Numbered from the stretch's first letter, positions 18,547-29,100 are shown. The stretch is 64,000 bases of DNA from Verrucomicrobiota bacterium (GCA_023269675.1 JAHFSX010000005.1:186001-250000), one strand, 5' to 3'. Notes: generated from the letters alone by a model not told the origin. Made by a program: numbers and translations.

Positions 18547-18611
18547 ATGTTGTACTGGCTTTAGCCGGTAAAGCCGCTATGACGTACAGCCGCCTGAAGG
18601 CGGTACAACAT
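18547..18611. repeat. Compound palindromic element
   Basis: Outer inverted repeat ATGTTGTAC (18547-18555) / GTACAACAT (18603-18611), enclosing two inner hairpins, GGCTTTA-gccgg-TAAAGCC and CCGCC-tgaa-GGCGG. The three-way shape looks like a mobile palindromic repeat or structured RNA between two co-directional genes. Confidence 0.6.
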
Positions 18612-18658
18612 GCAGAGGCACACTTCACCGTGTGTCCTTGTGAGAAAGGTATCCGATC

Positions 18659-19861
18659 ATGATGTGCAAGCCGATGTTCGCTCTGATGGCAGCTGTGTGC
18701 GTGACAACCTTGGCGGCGGCGGGCGCGGAGACGGCCCCGCAGCCGTTCGGCGACAAGGTGCGGTTGCGCGGCACCTTCGAGAACGCCCGCATCACGTTCG
18801 AGCGCACGGGCAAGGGAACCGTGGCTTTCCTGGGCGGGTCGATCACGGAGATGAACGGCTACCGGCCCATGGTCTGCGAGCTCCTGCAGAAGCGCTTCCC
18901 GAAGACGGCGTTCACCTTCATTCCCGCGGGCATCAGCTCGACCTGCTCGACGACCGGCGCGTTCCGGCTGGGCACGGATGTGCTCGGCCAGGGCCCCGTG
19001 GACCTGCTCTTCGTGGAGTTCGCGGTCAACGATGACCAGGACGGGCACCATACCCGCGCCGAGTGCGTCCGCGGCATGGAGGGGATCCTCCGGCATGCGC
19101 GGCGGAGCAACCCCAACATGGACATCGTGATGACCTTTTTCGTGAACGAGGCCATCCTGAAGACGCTGCAGGAGGGCCAGACCCCGCTGACGATCGAGGC
19201 GCACGAGGCGGTCGCCGATTATTACCGGGTGCCGACCGTCAACCTGGCCAAGGAGGTTGCGGACGAGATCACCGCAGGCGCGCTGACGTGGCAGAAGTAT
19301 GGCGGGGTGCATCCCGCGCCCTTCGGCAACGCGCTCGCCGCCCAGATGATCGACCAGCTCTTCAGCCGCGCCTGGCCAGCGCCGCTCGCGCCGGGGGCGG
19401 GGTGCACGCCCAACCTGGTGCCGCTGACGCCGCTTGACCCGCTGAGCTATGCGGACGGGCGTTTCATCGACCCCAAGGAGGCGAAGATCAAGCAGGGCTG
19501 GACCCTGGGCGTGCCGGAGTGGAAGTCGTTGCCGGGCGGCAAGCGCGAGCGGTTCACCTCCATCCCCATGCTCTGCGCGACCGAAGCCGGGGCCGAGGCC
19601 ACGTTGGCGTTTGAGGGCGCCGCGGTCGGCGCGTATATCGTCGCGGGTCCCGACGCGGGCATCGCCGAAGCCAGCATCGACGGCGGACCGTTCCAGACCG
19701 TGGACCTCTATCACGCCTACAGCAAGGGCCTGCACTATCCGCGCACCGTGATGCTGGGGACGGGGCTTGAGCCCGGCCCGCACACGCTGACGCTGCGCAT
19801 CGCCGCCGCGACCCGGAGCGCCGGCCACGCCATGCGCATCATGCGCTTCGTCGCGAACTGA
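18659..19861 (+). CDS. Exported SGNH/GDSL-family hydrolase
   Basis: 400 aa. Signal peptide about residues 1-23. SGNH blocks: GGSITEMNGY with the nucleophile Ser (block I), EFAVNDDQ (block III Asn), and GGVHPAPFGN with the catalytic Asp/His region (block V). The C-terminal 130 residues form a beta-sandwich-like extension. The family includes carbohydrate esterases that remove acetyl groups from polysaccharides, consistent with surrounding glycan-acting genes. Two adjacent ATGs (18659, 18662) are both possible; AGAAAGG lies upstream. Converges on the GH110-like gene with two two-hairpin repeats between. Confidence 0.82.
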   Translation: MMCKPMFALMAAVCVTTLAAAGAETAPQPFGDKVRLRGTFENARITFERTGKGTVAFLGGSITEMNGYRPMVCELLQKRFPKTAFTFIPAGISSTCSTTGAFRLGTDVLGQGPVDLLFVEFAVNDDQDGHHTRAECVRGMEGILRHARRSNPNMDIVMTFFVNEAILKTLQEGQTPLTIEAHEAVADYYRVPTVNLAKEVADEITAGALTWQKYGGVHPAPFGNALAAQMIDQLFSRAWPAPLAPGAGCTPNLVPLTPLDPLSYADGRFIDPKEAKIKQGWTLGVPEWKSLPGGKRERFTSIPMLCATEAGAEATLAFEGAAVGAYIVAGPDAGIAEASIDGGPFQTVDLYHAYSKGLHYPRTVMLGTGLEPGPHTLTLRIAAATRSAGHAMRIMRFVAN

Positions 19862-19872
19862 GGACGGCCGCC

Positions 19873-19937
19873 GGCCCATGCGCAGGGACGCGCATGGCAC
19901 ATCCGGGGCTGTGGCACGCCCATCCTTGGGCGTGCGG
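19873..19937. repeat. Two-hairpin dispersed repeat, copy B1
   Basis: CCATGCGCA/GCGCATGG hairpin followed by GCACGCCCA-tcct-TGGGCGTGC. First of two tandem copies between convergent genes; may also act as a bidirectional terminator. Confidence 0.75.
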
Positions 19938-19953
19938 CGGATGAGCTGACGTC

Positions 19954-20017
19954 GGCCCATGCGCAGGGATGCGCATGGCACATCCGGGAATGTGGCACGC
20001 CCATCCTTGGGCGTGCG
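19954..20017. repeat. Two-hairpin dispersed repeat, copy B2
   Basis: Almost identical to copy B1 and in the same orientation, 17 bp further on. It ends about 20 bp from the stop of the GH110-like gene. Confidence 0.75.
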
Positions 20018-20035
20018 GAGGCGGCCAGGCCGGCC

Positions 20036-21760
20036 TCACTCCTGGAGCTTGACGCCGTCGCAGTCGGTGACGGTGAAGCGCGGCGCGCCGGCCTTCCACT
20101 GCGGGTAGGCCTCGGTCTTCTCCAGCGCGTTGTTGGTGAAGGTCAGCCCCTGCACGCAGTACATGTCGAGCAGCGCCGGATGGAAGTGGCGGATGGTGTT
20201 GCCCTCGATCCGGATGTTCTTGTTGTAGCGGCTCTCCGCGCGGTAGGCGGGGGTGATGCCGGCGCCGACCTCGATCAGCGCCCGGCCCCAGACGCCGTAG
20301 TTGCAGTTGTCGAAGACGTTGTTGCGGATCAGGCAGTCGCTGACCCCGGCCTGCTCGTACCAGAAGCGGGCGTCGCCTTCGAACAGGATCGCGGAGCCGG
20401 CGGTGTGGAAGGTGTTGTTCTCCACCACGGTCTTGCCGCGCGAGTTGAGCAGGATGCCGCGCGCGCGGTTGCCGCGGATGGTGCAGCCCCGGATCGTGAG
20501 TTCGGGATACGGCTTGATGGAGGCGAGCGCGTCGCCGATCTCGACCTGCTCCGGCAGGGGCGCTGTGAAGGTCAGGCGCGTGTACTCCTTGTTCAGGCGC
20601 TCGACCTTCTTGACGACCGGGTTGGCGTAGGTCGTCAGCGCGGGGCCTTTGACCAGTTCCAGCGTCTCGCCCTTTTCGATGAAGTCGAAGCCGTACTGCT
20701 GCGGGTGCACCAGCTTCACGTCGGCCATGGCCGGGCCGACGCGGTTCACGATGCGCACATAGATGCCGTGCACGTTGGTGGCGTCGTCCTTCTGCAGCTC
20801 GAACAGGCAGTCCTCGAGCGTGACCTTTCCGCCGCAGTTCACGAAGTGCGTCGCGTCGGCGGTGAGGCTGACGATGCGGTCTTTGCCCGGCGCTGAGGTG
20901 ACCTTCATGCGCCGCACCGCCAGGTCGCGGCTGCGCAGGCCCACCACGCCCATGCCGCCGCAGTGATAGAGCGTCACGTCTTCGACGGCGACGTCGCTGC
21001 TGTCGGAAATGACGATGCCGCAGACCAGGCGGTGGTTCGGCCCGAACACGAAGACGTTGCCCGGCGTGCCGGTCAGCTTTTCGCGCAGGACGCGCACGCG
21101 GCGGTTGCCGAGATCCTCGGCGCGGATGTCGTCGCCGAGCCCGTAGTCCCGGGCGCGGTAAGCCGTTTCGCGCTTGACCGGGTCGAACTCCAGCAGGGCG
21201 TTCACCGGGTAGAGCGTGCGCTCCTTGCGGGGCTTGCCGTCGTGGAACTTGAGCAGCCCGTTCTCGATCGAGTAGGGGTATTCCTCGGAGATGGCGAGGT
21301 CGACGGAGTTGCTCGCCACCTGCAGGATCTTGCCCTCGCTGTGGAAGGGGCGGGCGTAGTCCACGGAGAAGTTCCGCAGCGCGATGCCGCTCGAGGCGTC
21401 GACGGTGAAAGGCGACAGGAAGCCGTGGAACAGGAAGGCCGAGCCCTGCCCGTCGATCTCGAAGCGTTTCATCCCGGCGATCGGGAAGACGATGCGCTTG
21501 AGCCCCTCGTCGTTGTTGCTGATGTACTGGTAGCGCTCGAACGCCATGTCCGGATAAAAGTCATAGCGGCCTTTGGGGAACACCAGCTTGCGCGCGCCGC
21601 TGGTTTTGGCCTGCGTCAGCGCGGCGCGGACGGCCAGCGTGTCGTCCTTGCCGTCGTCCGGAAACGCGCCGAACGTGGAGACGTCGATCACCCCGCCGGC
21701 GGACGCGGAGGAGAGGAGGAGCAGGGTCATGAGCGAGGTTAAGAGGAGCGGGTGTTTCAT
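20036..21760 (-). CDS. GH110-like alpha-1,3-galactosidase, parallel beta-helix
   Basis: 574 aa. Signal peptide MKHPLLLTSLMTLLLLSSASA, then a pectate-lyase-type start (VIDVSTFGAFPDDGKDDTLAVRAAL) and a right-handed beta-helix. The stretch KDDATNVHGIYVRIVNRVGP and the overall length match GH110 exo-alpha-1,3-galactosidases (GlaA/GlaB of Bacteroides), which remove terminal alpha-1,3-galactose from blood-group-B-like or linear epitopes. The family call is from remembered sequence features, not a search; a generic beta-helix glycosidase is the alternative. Start ATG 21760 follows GAAGGA at good spacing. The gene converges with the SGNH esterase. Confidence 0.7.
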   Translation of the reverse strand: MKHPLLLTSLMTLLLLSSASAGGVIDVSTFGAFPDDGKDDTLAVRAALTQAKTSGARKLVFPKGRYDFYPDMAFERYQYISNNDEGLKRIVFPIAGMKRFEIDGQGSAFLFHGFLSPFTVDASSGIALRNFSVDYARPFHSEGKILQVASNSVDLAISEEYPYSIENGLLKFHDGKPRKERTLYPVNALLEFDPVKRETAYRARDYGLGDDIRAEDLGNRRVRVLREKLTGTPGNVFVFGPNHRLVCGIVISDSSDVAVEDVTLYHCGGMGVVGLRSRDLAVRRMKVTSAPGKDRIVSLTADATHFVNCGGKVTLEDCLFELQKDDATNVHGIYVRIVNRVGPAMADVKLVHPQQYGFDFIEKGETLELVKGPALTTYANPVVKKVERLNKEYTRLTFTAPLPEQVEIGDALASIKPYPELTIRGCTIRGNRARGILLNSRGKTVVENNTFHTAGSAILFEGDARFWYEQAGVSDCLIRNNVFDNCNYGVWGRALIEVGAGITPAYRAESRYNKNIRIEGNTIRHFHPALLDMYCVQGLTFTNNALEKTEAYPQWKAGAPRFTVTDCDGVKLQE

Positions 21761-21822
21761 GTGCGAGTCCTTCTCGGGAGCGCCTTTCACCGCCCGACGC
21801 GCAACCGGACGCGTAGGCGACT

Positions 21823-21856
21823 GCAACGTGAGTGTTGGGCGTTGAACGTTGAGCGA
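21823..21856. repeat. GTTGAACGTT-type tandem repeat
   Basis: AACGTGAGTGTTGGGCGTTGAACGTTGAGCG-like units between the GH110-like gene and the SDR gene, same family as the block at 11796. Confidence 0.55.
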
Positions 21857-21877
21857 TTTGTTGGCGGCAGGGGCGGG

Positions 21878-22744
21878 TCAGGGTTTCACGCGATAAAAGT
21901 TATTCAGATAGGCCCGCAGGTCGGTGTGTCCGCGCTTCTGGGTCGGCACGCTGTGCATTGAGAAGAAGAGCAGCAGTTTGCCGAGCGCGTGGTATGGCGT
22001 CGAGAACGGGCGCAGGCACAGGAGCGCGAGCCGGCACAGCCAGACCGGCACCGAGGTGATGCGGGTCGGCTTGCCCCACACTTTGAAGCAGGCGTCGCAG
22101 ATCTCGTTCCACGTCATGTCCCGCGGCCCGCCGATCGACGAGTAGACGTTCGAGATGTGAAGGGTGTCGGCGGCCATCAGTTCGGCCAGATCGCTCACGG
22201 CGATGGGCGTGGAAACCACCTTCCCGCTGCCGATCACGTACATCCTGCCCTTCTGGGCCAGTTTCGCCATCTCGGCGAAGTCCGCCATGAAGCCGCCGGA
22301 GCGGATGATGAGCCAATCGAGGCCGCTTTTTTTCAAATCCTCCTCGAACCTGAACTTGGCCTCCATCAGCGGCACGCCCTGGCGCGCGCCGAGTTCCGTG
22401 CCGGCCGGGGAGATGAACACGAATTTCCGGACGCCTGCCCGCTTGGCCTCGGCCAGCAGGTTCATGTTGCCCTGGTAGTCGACGTCCATGTGGGTGACCT
22501 TGCCGCGGAGGCGCGTGATGCCGATGACGGAAACGACGCAGTCGATGCCTTCGCAGATGCCCCTGATCGTTTCGGGCCGGGTCACGTCGGCGGCGATCCG
22601 CTTCGACAGCTTATCCTCCAGGCCGATGAATTCGCGCTCGAACAGCGCGAGGCCCGCCGGCGGGAGGCCGCGCTTGTGGAAAACGTCCGCAAGCTCCCGG
22701 CCCAGCACGCCGCCGACGCCTGCGATCAGAATCCGTTTGTTCAT
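21878..22744 (-). CDS. NAD(P)-binding SDR-type (NmrA-like) protein
   Basis: 288 aa. N-terminal Rossmann motif ILIAGVGGVLGREL (GxxGxxG), later RKFVFISPAGTELG and LDWLIIRSGGFMADF, the pattern of atypical SDRs of the NmrA/YbjT group. These lack the classical YxxxK catalytic pair and serve as redox sensors, epimerase-like enzymes or assembly factors. The C-terminal third has a hydrophobic stretch (WLCRLALLCLRPF) that might contact the membrane. It starts with ATG 22744 and is the last of three leftward genes. Substrate unknown. Confidence 0.75.
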   Translation of the reverse strand: MNKRILIAGVGGVLGRELADVFHKRGLPPAGLALFEREFIGLEDKLSKRIAADVTRPETIRGICEGIDCVVSVIGITRLRGKVTHMDVDYQGNMNLLAEAKRAGVRKFVFISPAGTELGARQGVPLMEAKFRFEEDLKKSGLDWLIIRSGGFMADFAEMAKLAQKGRMYVIGSGKVVSTPIAVSDLAELMAADTLHISNVYSSIGGPRDMTWNEICDACFKVWGKPTRITSVPVWLCRLALLCLRPFSTPYHALGKLLLFFSMHSVPTQKRGHTDLRAYLNNFYRVKP

Positions 22745-22805
22745 GAGATGCCTCTTTTAATTGGCCATGACATAAGCGCCCGCGCCCGCCCCGCCGGCGG
22801 AGGGT

Positions 22806-23801
22806 TCAGGCTGCAGGCGGACGAGGGGTCGGGTAGAATCTTCGCGTGTAAAGCAGATAGCCCAGCAGCCCCGCGAACCAGAGCGCGCAGAAGCAGGCGA
22901 ACATCGGCCCCCGCGTGTTGCAGATCGGCTTCATGAGCTCCAGCTGCTGTGCCGGGATGTTCATCTTCGCATAGAGATCCATGAGCCCGAAGCGGGAGAA
23001 GGTGAGCCCGATCGAGAGGGCCCAGGCGAAGATGAGCCCGGCCGAGCAGGTCCACGCCCGCACATCCAGGCGGTAGGTGCCCCAGGCGAGATACGCCAGA
23101 AGCGCCGACGTGGCGAGCGCCACGGCCGCGCCGATCGGCCCGCTCACCAGAAAGCCGAAGAACGGCAGGGCCCAGCCATAGAAGCCCATGAAAAGCAGCG
23201 AGCACGACCAGACGGCAAAGAGCAGGCTCAGGGCCAGCACCGGCAGGGGGCAGGCGTCGGTCCAGCTGGGCTCGGGGTTCCGGAGCTCGCAGGTCGCCCG
23301 GACGTTCCGGCTGCCGTAGAAGAGGACCATCGCGCCCGGGATCAGCACATAGAACACGGTCATGAAACTGAAGGTGACCCACATGACGATGCGCGCCATG
23401 GCGTGAGGCATCTGGCCCTGGGCGCTCATCTGCGCGTACAGGTCGGGCAGGATCAGGCCCATCACGCTCAGCCCGCTGATCCCGCTGATCAGCCAGCCCC
23501 AGGAGGCCGCCACGAGCAGCGCCCGCGCCCAGCGCCGCGCCAGAATCGAACCGAACCCCAGCCAGATGAACCAGGCCGCGATCAGCGCGTACACCACGAT
23601 GCTCGGCATCAGCACGTGGGCGTCCACGGGCGCGGCTCCCTTGGAGGGGACCGCCTTCGAGACCAGCATGCCGATGAGCATCAGCGGGATCATGAGGGCG
23701 CAGAGGCCCCCGAGGCCGATCTGCAGGACGCCGAAGAGGACGAGGCCGCGCTTGCGGTCCTTGAAAACCGGCGCTTGCGTGACAGGGTCGGAAACTGACA
23801 T
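22806..23801 (-). CDS. Multi-pass membrane protein, unknown
   Basis: 331 aa with about seven or eight hydrophobic segments (first near residues 19-45 GLVLFGVLQIGLGGLCALMI, then 65-90, 95-125 and onward to near 320). No motif for a known transporter or enzyme was recognised. Resembles uncharacterised PVC membrane proteins in layout only. The ATG at 23801 follows a short gap after the leftward one-TM protein gene, so the two could be expressed together. Confidence 0.65.
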   Translation of the reverse strand: MSVSDPVTQAPVFKDRKRGLVLFGVLQIGLGGLCALMIPLMLIGMLVSKAVPSKGAAPVDAHVLMPSIVVYALIAAWFIWLGFGSILARRWARALLVAASWGWLISGISGLSVMGLILPDLYAQMSAQGQMPHAMARIVMWVTFSFMTVFYVLIPGAMVLFYGSRNVRATCELRNPEPSWTDACPLPVLALSLLFAVWSCSLLFMGFYGWALPFFGFLVSGPIGAAVALATSALLAYLAWGTYRLDVRAWTCSAGLIFAWALSIGLTFSRFGLMDLYAKMNIPAQQLELMKPICNTRGPMFACFCALWFAGLLGYLLYTRRFYPTPRPPAA

Positions 23802-23855
23802 GGGCGTTCCTCTCGAGGGGTGTGAGGTGGTGCGGCGCGCTTCGTCCCGCGGCGC

Positions 23856-24524
23856 TTAGCGCGGCGGCTTGGCGACGATGCGGAGCGTGCCGTCGCGCAC
23901 CGTGACCGACTCCAGCTTTTGGAGGAGCGCGGCCGTCTCCGGTTTTTTCGTCGCGTCCTCGGCCAGGTTCTTGCTGCGGATTCCCGCCATGTACTGATCG
24001 GGAACCGGCTGGCCACGGACGCTCAGCGCGTCCATGAAGACCAGCAGCCTTCCGGCCGCGGTCTCGACACGGAAGGTGCCGGCGCCGTTCAGCCACCGGC
24101 CTTTGAGGTATCCGCCGAGCTTGTCCAGCGGCACGCTGGCTTCGCCGTGGATACGGTCGCCCTCGATCGTGACGTACACCTTGCCGCCCGTGCTCGACCA
24201 GCCTGGGTTCTTCTGGATCAGCACGTTGATGTCGCGTGCCGTGAGGGTCAGGTCGGGGGCGGCGCGTCCCTCTTTGAGCGCGGTCTTGAACGCCTCGAAG
24301 CGGCCGATCAGGGCCGAGGTTTCCGCGTCCGAAACCTGGACCTCGGGCAACCGGGCCGGAGCGGTCGCCGTATACTGGTCCGCCAGTTTGTGCACGAAGG
24401 CTTTCCCGCCGCGGTAGGCGAAGAATCCGCCCACTGCGAGGAGCAGGAAGACCGTCAGGCATCCGATTCCAAAGGCCTTGGCGCAACCGCCCTTTTTTTT
24501 CGGCACAGGCATCTCATTTGACAT
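23856..24524 (-). CDS. Membrane-anchored protein, unknown
   Basis: 222 aa. A basic N-terminus (PKKKGGCAKAFG) leads into one transmembrane helix (about residues 19-38, GCLTVFLLLAVGGFFAY), and the rest is probably periplasmic alpha/beta (LTLTARDINVLIQKNPGW...). ATG 24524 has GGGAG 6 nt upstream and begins just before the positively charged anchor, so it is preferred over upstream codons. It is the first gene of the leftward run 24524-21878. Function not recognised. Confidence 0.65.
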   Translation of the reverse strand: MSNEMPVPKKKGGCAKAFGIGCLTVFLLLAVGGFFAYRGGKAFVHKLADQYTATAPARLPEVQVSDAETSALIGRFEAFKTALKEGRAAPDLTLTARDINVLIQKNPGWSSTGGKVYVTIEGDRIHGEASVPLDKLGGYLKGRWLNGAGTFRVETAAGRLLVFMDALSVRGQPVPDQYMAGIRSKNLAEDATKKPETAALLQKLESVTVRDGTLRIVAKPPR

Positions 24525-24663
24525 ACGTTTCTCCCGTTCCCGTCGTGTTGCACACAAAGCCACCTTAAGGGCAGAAGAATAGTGGAATGGGGGCCGGATT
24601 GTCAAACCCGCATCGATCGCCTGTTTCGCCCAGATATTGTCTATGGCTCAGCTGGTTTTTGTT

Positions 24664-24692
24664 TTGCGGCTTCGGCCTTCAAGCGGTATCAT
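24664..24692 (+). promoter_or_regulatory. Putative promoter for the third Tat oxidoreductase
   Basis: TTGCGG (24664-24669), 17 bp, TATCAT (24687-24692), 45 bp before ATG 24738. Confidence 0.5.
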
Positions 24693-24737
24693 AGCGCACG
24701 AGATTTAAGTCGGATGTGTGACAGTAAGGAAGGCGAC

Positions 24738-26132
24738 ATGCGGGTTTCACGGCGGGGATTCATGCGGGGTGCGGCGTCGGCCGCCGCAGGTTTTATGATC
24801 GTGCCGCGCCATGTGGTGGCGCAGAGCGGCCAGACGCCGCCGAGCGAGACGGTGCGGCTTGCGGCCATCGGGTGCGGCAACATGGCGTGGGGCGACATCC
24901 AGAGCCTGGCCGGGTGCGGCGTGTCGTTCGCGGGCTTGTGCGATGTGGACGAGCGGCAGGCCGTCAAGGCCCGCCAGCGTTTCCCCCAGGCGGCGTTCTT
25001 CAAGGACTTCCGCGTGATGCTCGACAAGCTGGACCGGCAGATCGACGGCGTGCTGGTGGCCACGCCGGACCACGTCCATGCGGTCGCCGCGCTGGCGGCG
25101 ATCCGGCGCGGCAAGCACGTGTACTGCGAGAAACCGCTGGCGCATACGGTGGGCGAGGTGCGGACGCTCATGGCGGCCGCGCAGAAATACAAGGTCATCA
25201 CCCAGCTCGGCAACCAGGAGCACGCCTCGGAGACGATCCGCCTGTTCAAGGAGTGGGTCGCCGCGGGTGTGCTCGGGAACGTCCGGGAGATTCACTGCTG
25301 GGCGCCCTCGGTTTACAGCCGCATGGATCAGCTGGATGCGCTCGATGCGACGTGCGAGGTTCCGAAGGAGCTGGATTGGGAGCTGTGGCAGGGCCCGGTC
25401 GCGCCGCGCCGCGCCTTCAGCCCCGAGTTTCTGCCGCGCGCGTGGCGGCACTGGGCCCCCTACGGCACCAGCACCACGGGCGACTGGATGTGCCATGTGC
25501 TGGACCCCTCGTTCTGGGCGCTGGATCTCGGCGCGCCCGCGGCGGTCACGGTTGAAGAGGTCAACGGCTGGGACCCGGTCAAGCACGCGCTCACCTTTCC
25601 CAAAGGCGACATCATCCGCTACGAGTTCGCGGCCAAAAAAGGGCGCGGACCGGTGACGGTGCGCTGGTTCGACGGCCTCTCGGCGGCCAAGGTGCCGCGT
25701 CCCGAGGGACTCGAACCCGACCGCGTCTTCTCCGCGCACGGCCAAGACCGCAAGGAGCAGAACCCCGGCGCGGTGGTGTACGGCGACAAAGGCGTGCTGA
25801 TCCACGGCTCGCACGGCGCGGGCGAGCTGCGCGTGATTCCCGAAAAGGTCATGCGCGAGCTGCAGGCGTCGGGGGCGCTGCCGCCCAAGAGCCTGCCGCG
25901 CGTGGCCGGCGGGCACCGCCGCGAGTGGGTGCAGTGCATCCGCGAAAACCGGCCCGCGGGCTCGGACTTCGCGGCCTACGGCGGGCCGCTTTCGGAGATC
26001 GCGCTCCTCGGTCTGGCGGCGATGCAGGAGCCGGGCAAGCGGCTGCTTTGGGACGCGGAGAAGATGGTTTTCTCGAACAGTCAGGCGGCGACCGCCAAAC
26101 TGCGCAAGGCGTACCAGCTCGGATGGGTTTAA
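24738..26132 (+). CDS. Tat-exported Gfo/Idh/MocA family oxidoreductase
   Basis: 464 aa. Tat signal VSRRGFMRGAASAAAGF, Rossmann motif LAAIGCGNMAWGDI, and the canonical YCEKPLAHTVGE motif. The C-terminal domain has GDWMCHVLDPSFWAL in place of the NWGAHH stretch of the other two paralogues, so it belongs to a different subgroup. ATG 24738 follows AAGGA. It runs directly into the 1830-aa LamG protein 22 nt later, suggesting joint expression and a shared polysaccharide or sugar substrate. Which sugar is acted on cannot be determined. Confidence 0.87.
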   Translation: MRVSRRGFMRGAASAAAGFMIVPRHVVAQSGQTPPSETVRLAAIGCGNMAWGDIQSLAGCGVSFAGLCDVDERQAVKARQRFPQAAFFKDFRVMLDKLDRQIDGVLVATPDHVHAVAALAAIRRGKHVYCEKPLAHTVGEVRTLMAAAQKYKVITQLGNQEHASETIRLFKEWVAAGVLGNVREIHCWAPSVYSRMDQLDALDATCEVPKELDWELWQGPVAPRRAFSPEFLPRAWRHWAPYGTSTTGDWMCHVLDPSFWALDLGAPAAVTVEEVNGWDPVKHALTFPKGDIIRYEFAAKKGRGPVTVRWFDGLSAAKVPRPEGLEPDRVFSAHGQDRKEQNPGAVVYGDKGVLIHGSHGAGELRVIPEKVMRELQASGALPPKSLPRVAGGHRREWVQCIRENRPAGSDFAAYGGPLSEIALLGLAAMQEPGKRLLWDAEKMVFSNSQAATAKLRKAYQLGWV

Positions 26133-26154
26133 AACGCGAGGTGTGTTTATCCGT

Positions 26155-29100
26155 ATGCGAGACCGCGTGACAGTGAAGGTCCTGGTCGGTGTCCTGGCGC
26201 TCTGCGGGCGACAGGCTCAGGCGCAGCTTTTGGGCGAGGTCACGCGGCCGGCCGAGGCCGCGGCGCTGGTTTCCGCGCCGGTCGAGACGGCCACGGCGGG
26301 CTTCCGCGGCGCCGGCTACGTGAACTTCCCGGCGGGCGGGGGCTCGGCGACCTGGGCGGGGTTCGATGGCGGGCCGGGCGGCGGGGTGAACGTGCAGATC
26401 CGCTATCTGCTGACCGGCACTGCGACCCGCGAGGCTCCCTTCACGGTGAACGGCGTGACGCGCCGCGTGCGCTTCGCGCCCACGGGCGCGGGCGTATGGG
26501 GCACGGTGACCGCCTTCGGACGCGTGGTGTCCGGAACGGCGAACACGATCACGCTGGCGACCGACGGCGCGGACATCGGCCTCGTGGACGAGATCACCGT
26601 GTCGCAGCCCGCGCCGGTGCGCATCCCGACGCGCGTCTACTGGGGCGGCTACACCGGCATGTCGCAGCTCGTCGGCGCGGGCACGTCGCAGTGGAGCTGG
26701 GTGCAGGCGCACCAGGACGGGCTCCTGCTGCACGGCGCGTACTGGGGCAATCCGGCCATGTCGCCCGCCCCCTCCACCGTGGGGCCTTCCCTGGCGACGC
26801 TCCTTCGGCCGTATAAGCCGAACTACATTTACGAAGCCGGATTCCCCGGCGAGTTCCCCAGCATCGATTCGAAACTGGGCACCGACTGGGCCACGGGGGC
26901 CACTCAGGATGTGACTCAGGTCATGGCGTGGGGCTTCTCGCAGCCGGACATTTCGACGGACTATCACATGTTCGCGTGGCAGGAGTCGATGCGTTACCAT
27001 CCGGAGTGGACGCACGACGATTTCTTCGCGGCGCTCTGCGGCAACTGGGGGAGCTACACGGGCACGCTCGTGAGCGCGTCCACCTACGGCTGGTTCAGGC
27101 AGTGGACCGAGAAGCTCGCCCAGGCCTATCCGGGCATCCGCGTGACGGCCTGCGACTCGCCGGTCTACTTCAGCTGGGACGATCTGCGCGAACTCGGGGA
27201 CGACAAGAACGCCTATAACGCGTGGGTGAAGCTCGAGCGGCACGGCACGAATGTCGAGGCTTTCTGGTCGGCGACCGGGTACACGTGGAAGAGTCTGGGT
27301 GTCACCACCTCGACCCTGCCCGCCACGGCCTATGCGGGGCTGGCCGTGACCAGCAGGAACAACGCGCGCCTCGCGACCGCCAAATTCAACTCGGCGCAAG
27401 TCTACAATTTCTTTTTCGGCGACATCGGCCTGCCGGGCCGCGGCGGGTCGCTTTCGCAGGGCACGGGCACCTTCACGCTCACGTCGAACGGCGACCACTC
27501 GAACGGCACGGACGACGACGCGCATTTTTTCGTTTACCGCGAGCACGGCGGCGACGGGGAGTTTGTCGCACGCGTGGACTCGCTGGTGAACAACCGCACG
27601 CCCGCGCGCGCCGACACGGCCGCCGGCCTCGTCGTGCGCGAGTCGCTGGCGTCGAACGCGCGCGTGGCCTCGCTCTCGCTGCGGAACGACGACAAGGTGC
27701 AGTTCCAGACGCGCACGAGTGTAGGCGGCGCCCTCACGACGGTCGCGAGTCCCGCCGCCGTCACCCCGTCCTGGCTGAAACTCGCGCGCGCGGGCAACAG
27801 TTACTCGGCCTGGATCTCCACGAACGGCGTGAGCTATACGCAGGTCGGGACCACGCAGACGGTGTCGATGGCCAGCGCGGTGAAGGTGGGGCTCTTCTGC
27901 GACAGCACCATCTATTGGGACGACGCGACCGCGCAGTTCTCGTACGTCAATTTTCTGAGTGCGACGGCGAACGCGGCCTCCTGGACGGGCGCGGACATCG
28001 GGGCGCCGGGCCAGGCGGGATCTCAGACCCTCGGCACGACGATCACGGTGAACGCCGGCGGCGCGGACATCGCGGGAACGGCTGACCAGCTCCGTCTGGT
28101 CTACAAACCGTTGACGGGCGACGGCACGGTGATCGCGCAGTGCTACACCTTCGCTGACAAGACCAGCGTGACGACCGCGCTTGACCCGCTGGCGAAGATG
28201 GGCGTCATGCTGCGCGCATCCACGAACGCGAACGCGCAGCACTCGGCGGTCTGCTTCACGCCGCTGAACGGCATCCGTCAACTGGTGCGGGCAACGGACG
28301 GGGCCTCTTCGTTCACCGGCGGGGTCTGGGGCGCGGGCGAGGCCGCGATCGTCCCCGGCCTGAACAGCAATGACCGCCGCACGCTGGCGCATTATCTCAC
28401 GGGCAATGATTTCATGGGCGCGCTGCGCGACGCGTTCCCCGGCGCCTACAAAGCGAATTACGCCGGGTTCACGACCGATTCGCCTTACGCGGGCTACATG
28501 CGGTGGGGCGGCAGCGAGACGCAGGCGGACGCCGAGAAGCACCGTCAGAAGATCCGGCTCTACGAGGCGTGGCTGCAGTCGAACGGCCTGGAGCATCAGC
28601 TCATCGCCAACAGCAACACAGGTGGCGCGACCGGCACGCAGGCCGAGCGCGACGCTTGGGACTCCACGTATGCGGACGACTCGCTGCGCAGCATCACCTT
28701 GCACCAGTTGGAAGGCGGGCGCCCCGACAAGGTGATCTTCGAGTCGTGGTACGACGGCCCGTTCACACTGGTGCCGGAGACCAAGTCCGGCTCCTACGCC
28801 AACCTCGCCCTGCGCGGCATCAAATACCTCAAGGGCGAGGACCAGACCTTGGACCTGTCGGTGAAGGCCGCGGCAGAACCGCTGTTCTTTGGCGGCGGTC
28901 TCCGTCAGAGCGTGCCGGACGGCGTGCAGGCGCGGGCCTGGCGCGCGGCCACCCCGGCCGCCACGCAAAGCTTCACGGTCCGTCTGAAGAACACCGGCGA
29001 GGTGGACGCGCTGCCGGTGCTGCAGGCCTACGCGAGCGGGGGAGCGGGCTGGACGGTCGCCTACTACTGGGGCACGACCAATGTGACCGCGCTGGTCACC

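Noticed and set aside
25849-28968. Long minus-strand open frame over the LamG gene
   Set aside because: Arg/Ala/Gly-rich, no domains, opposite a gene with signal peptide and LamG domains.
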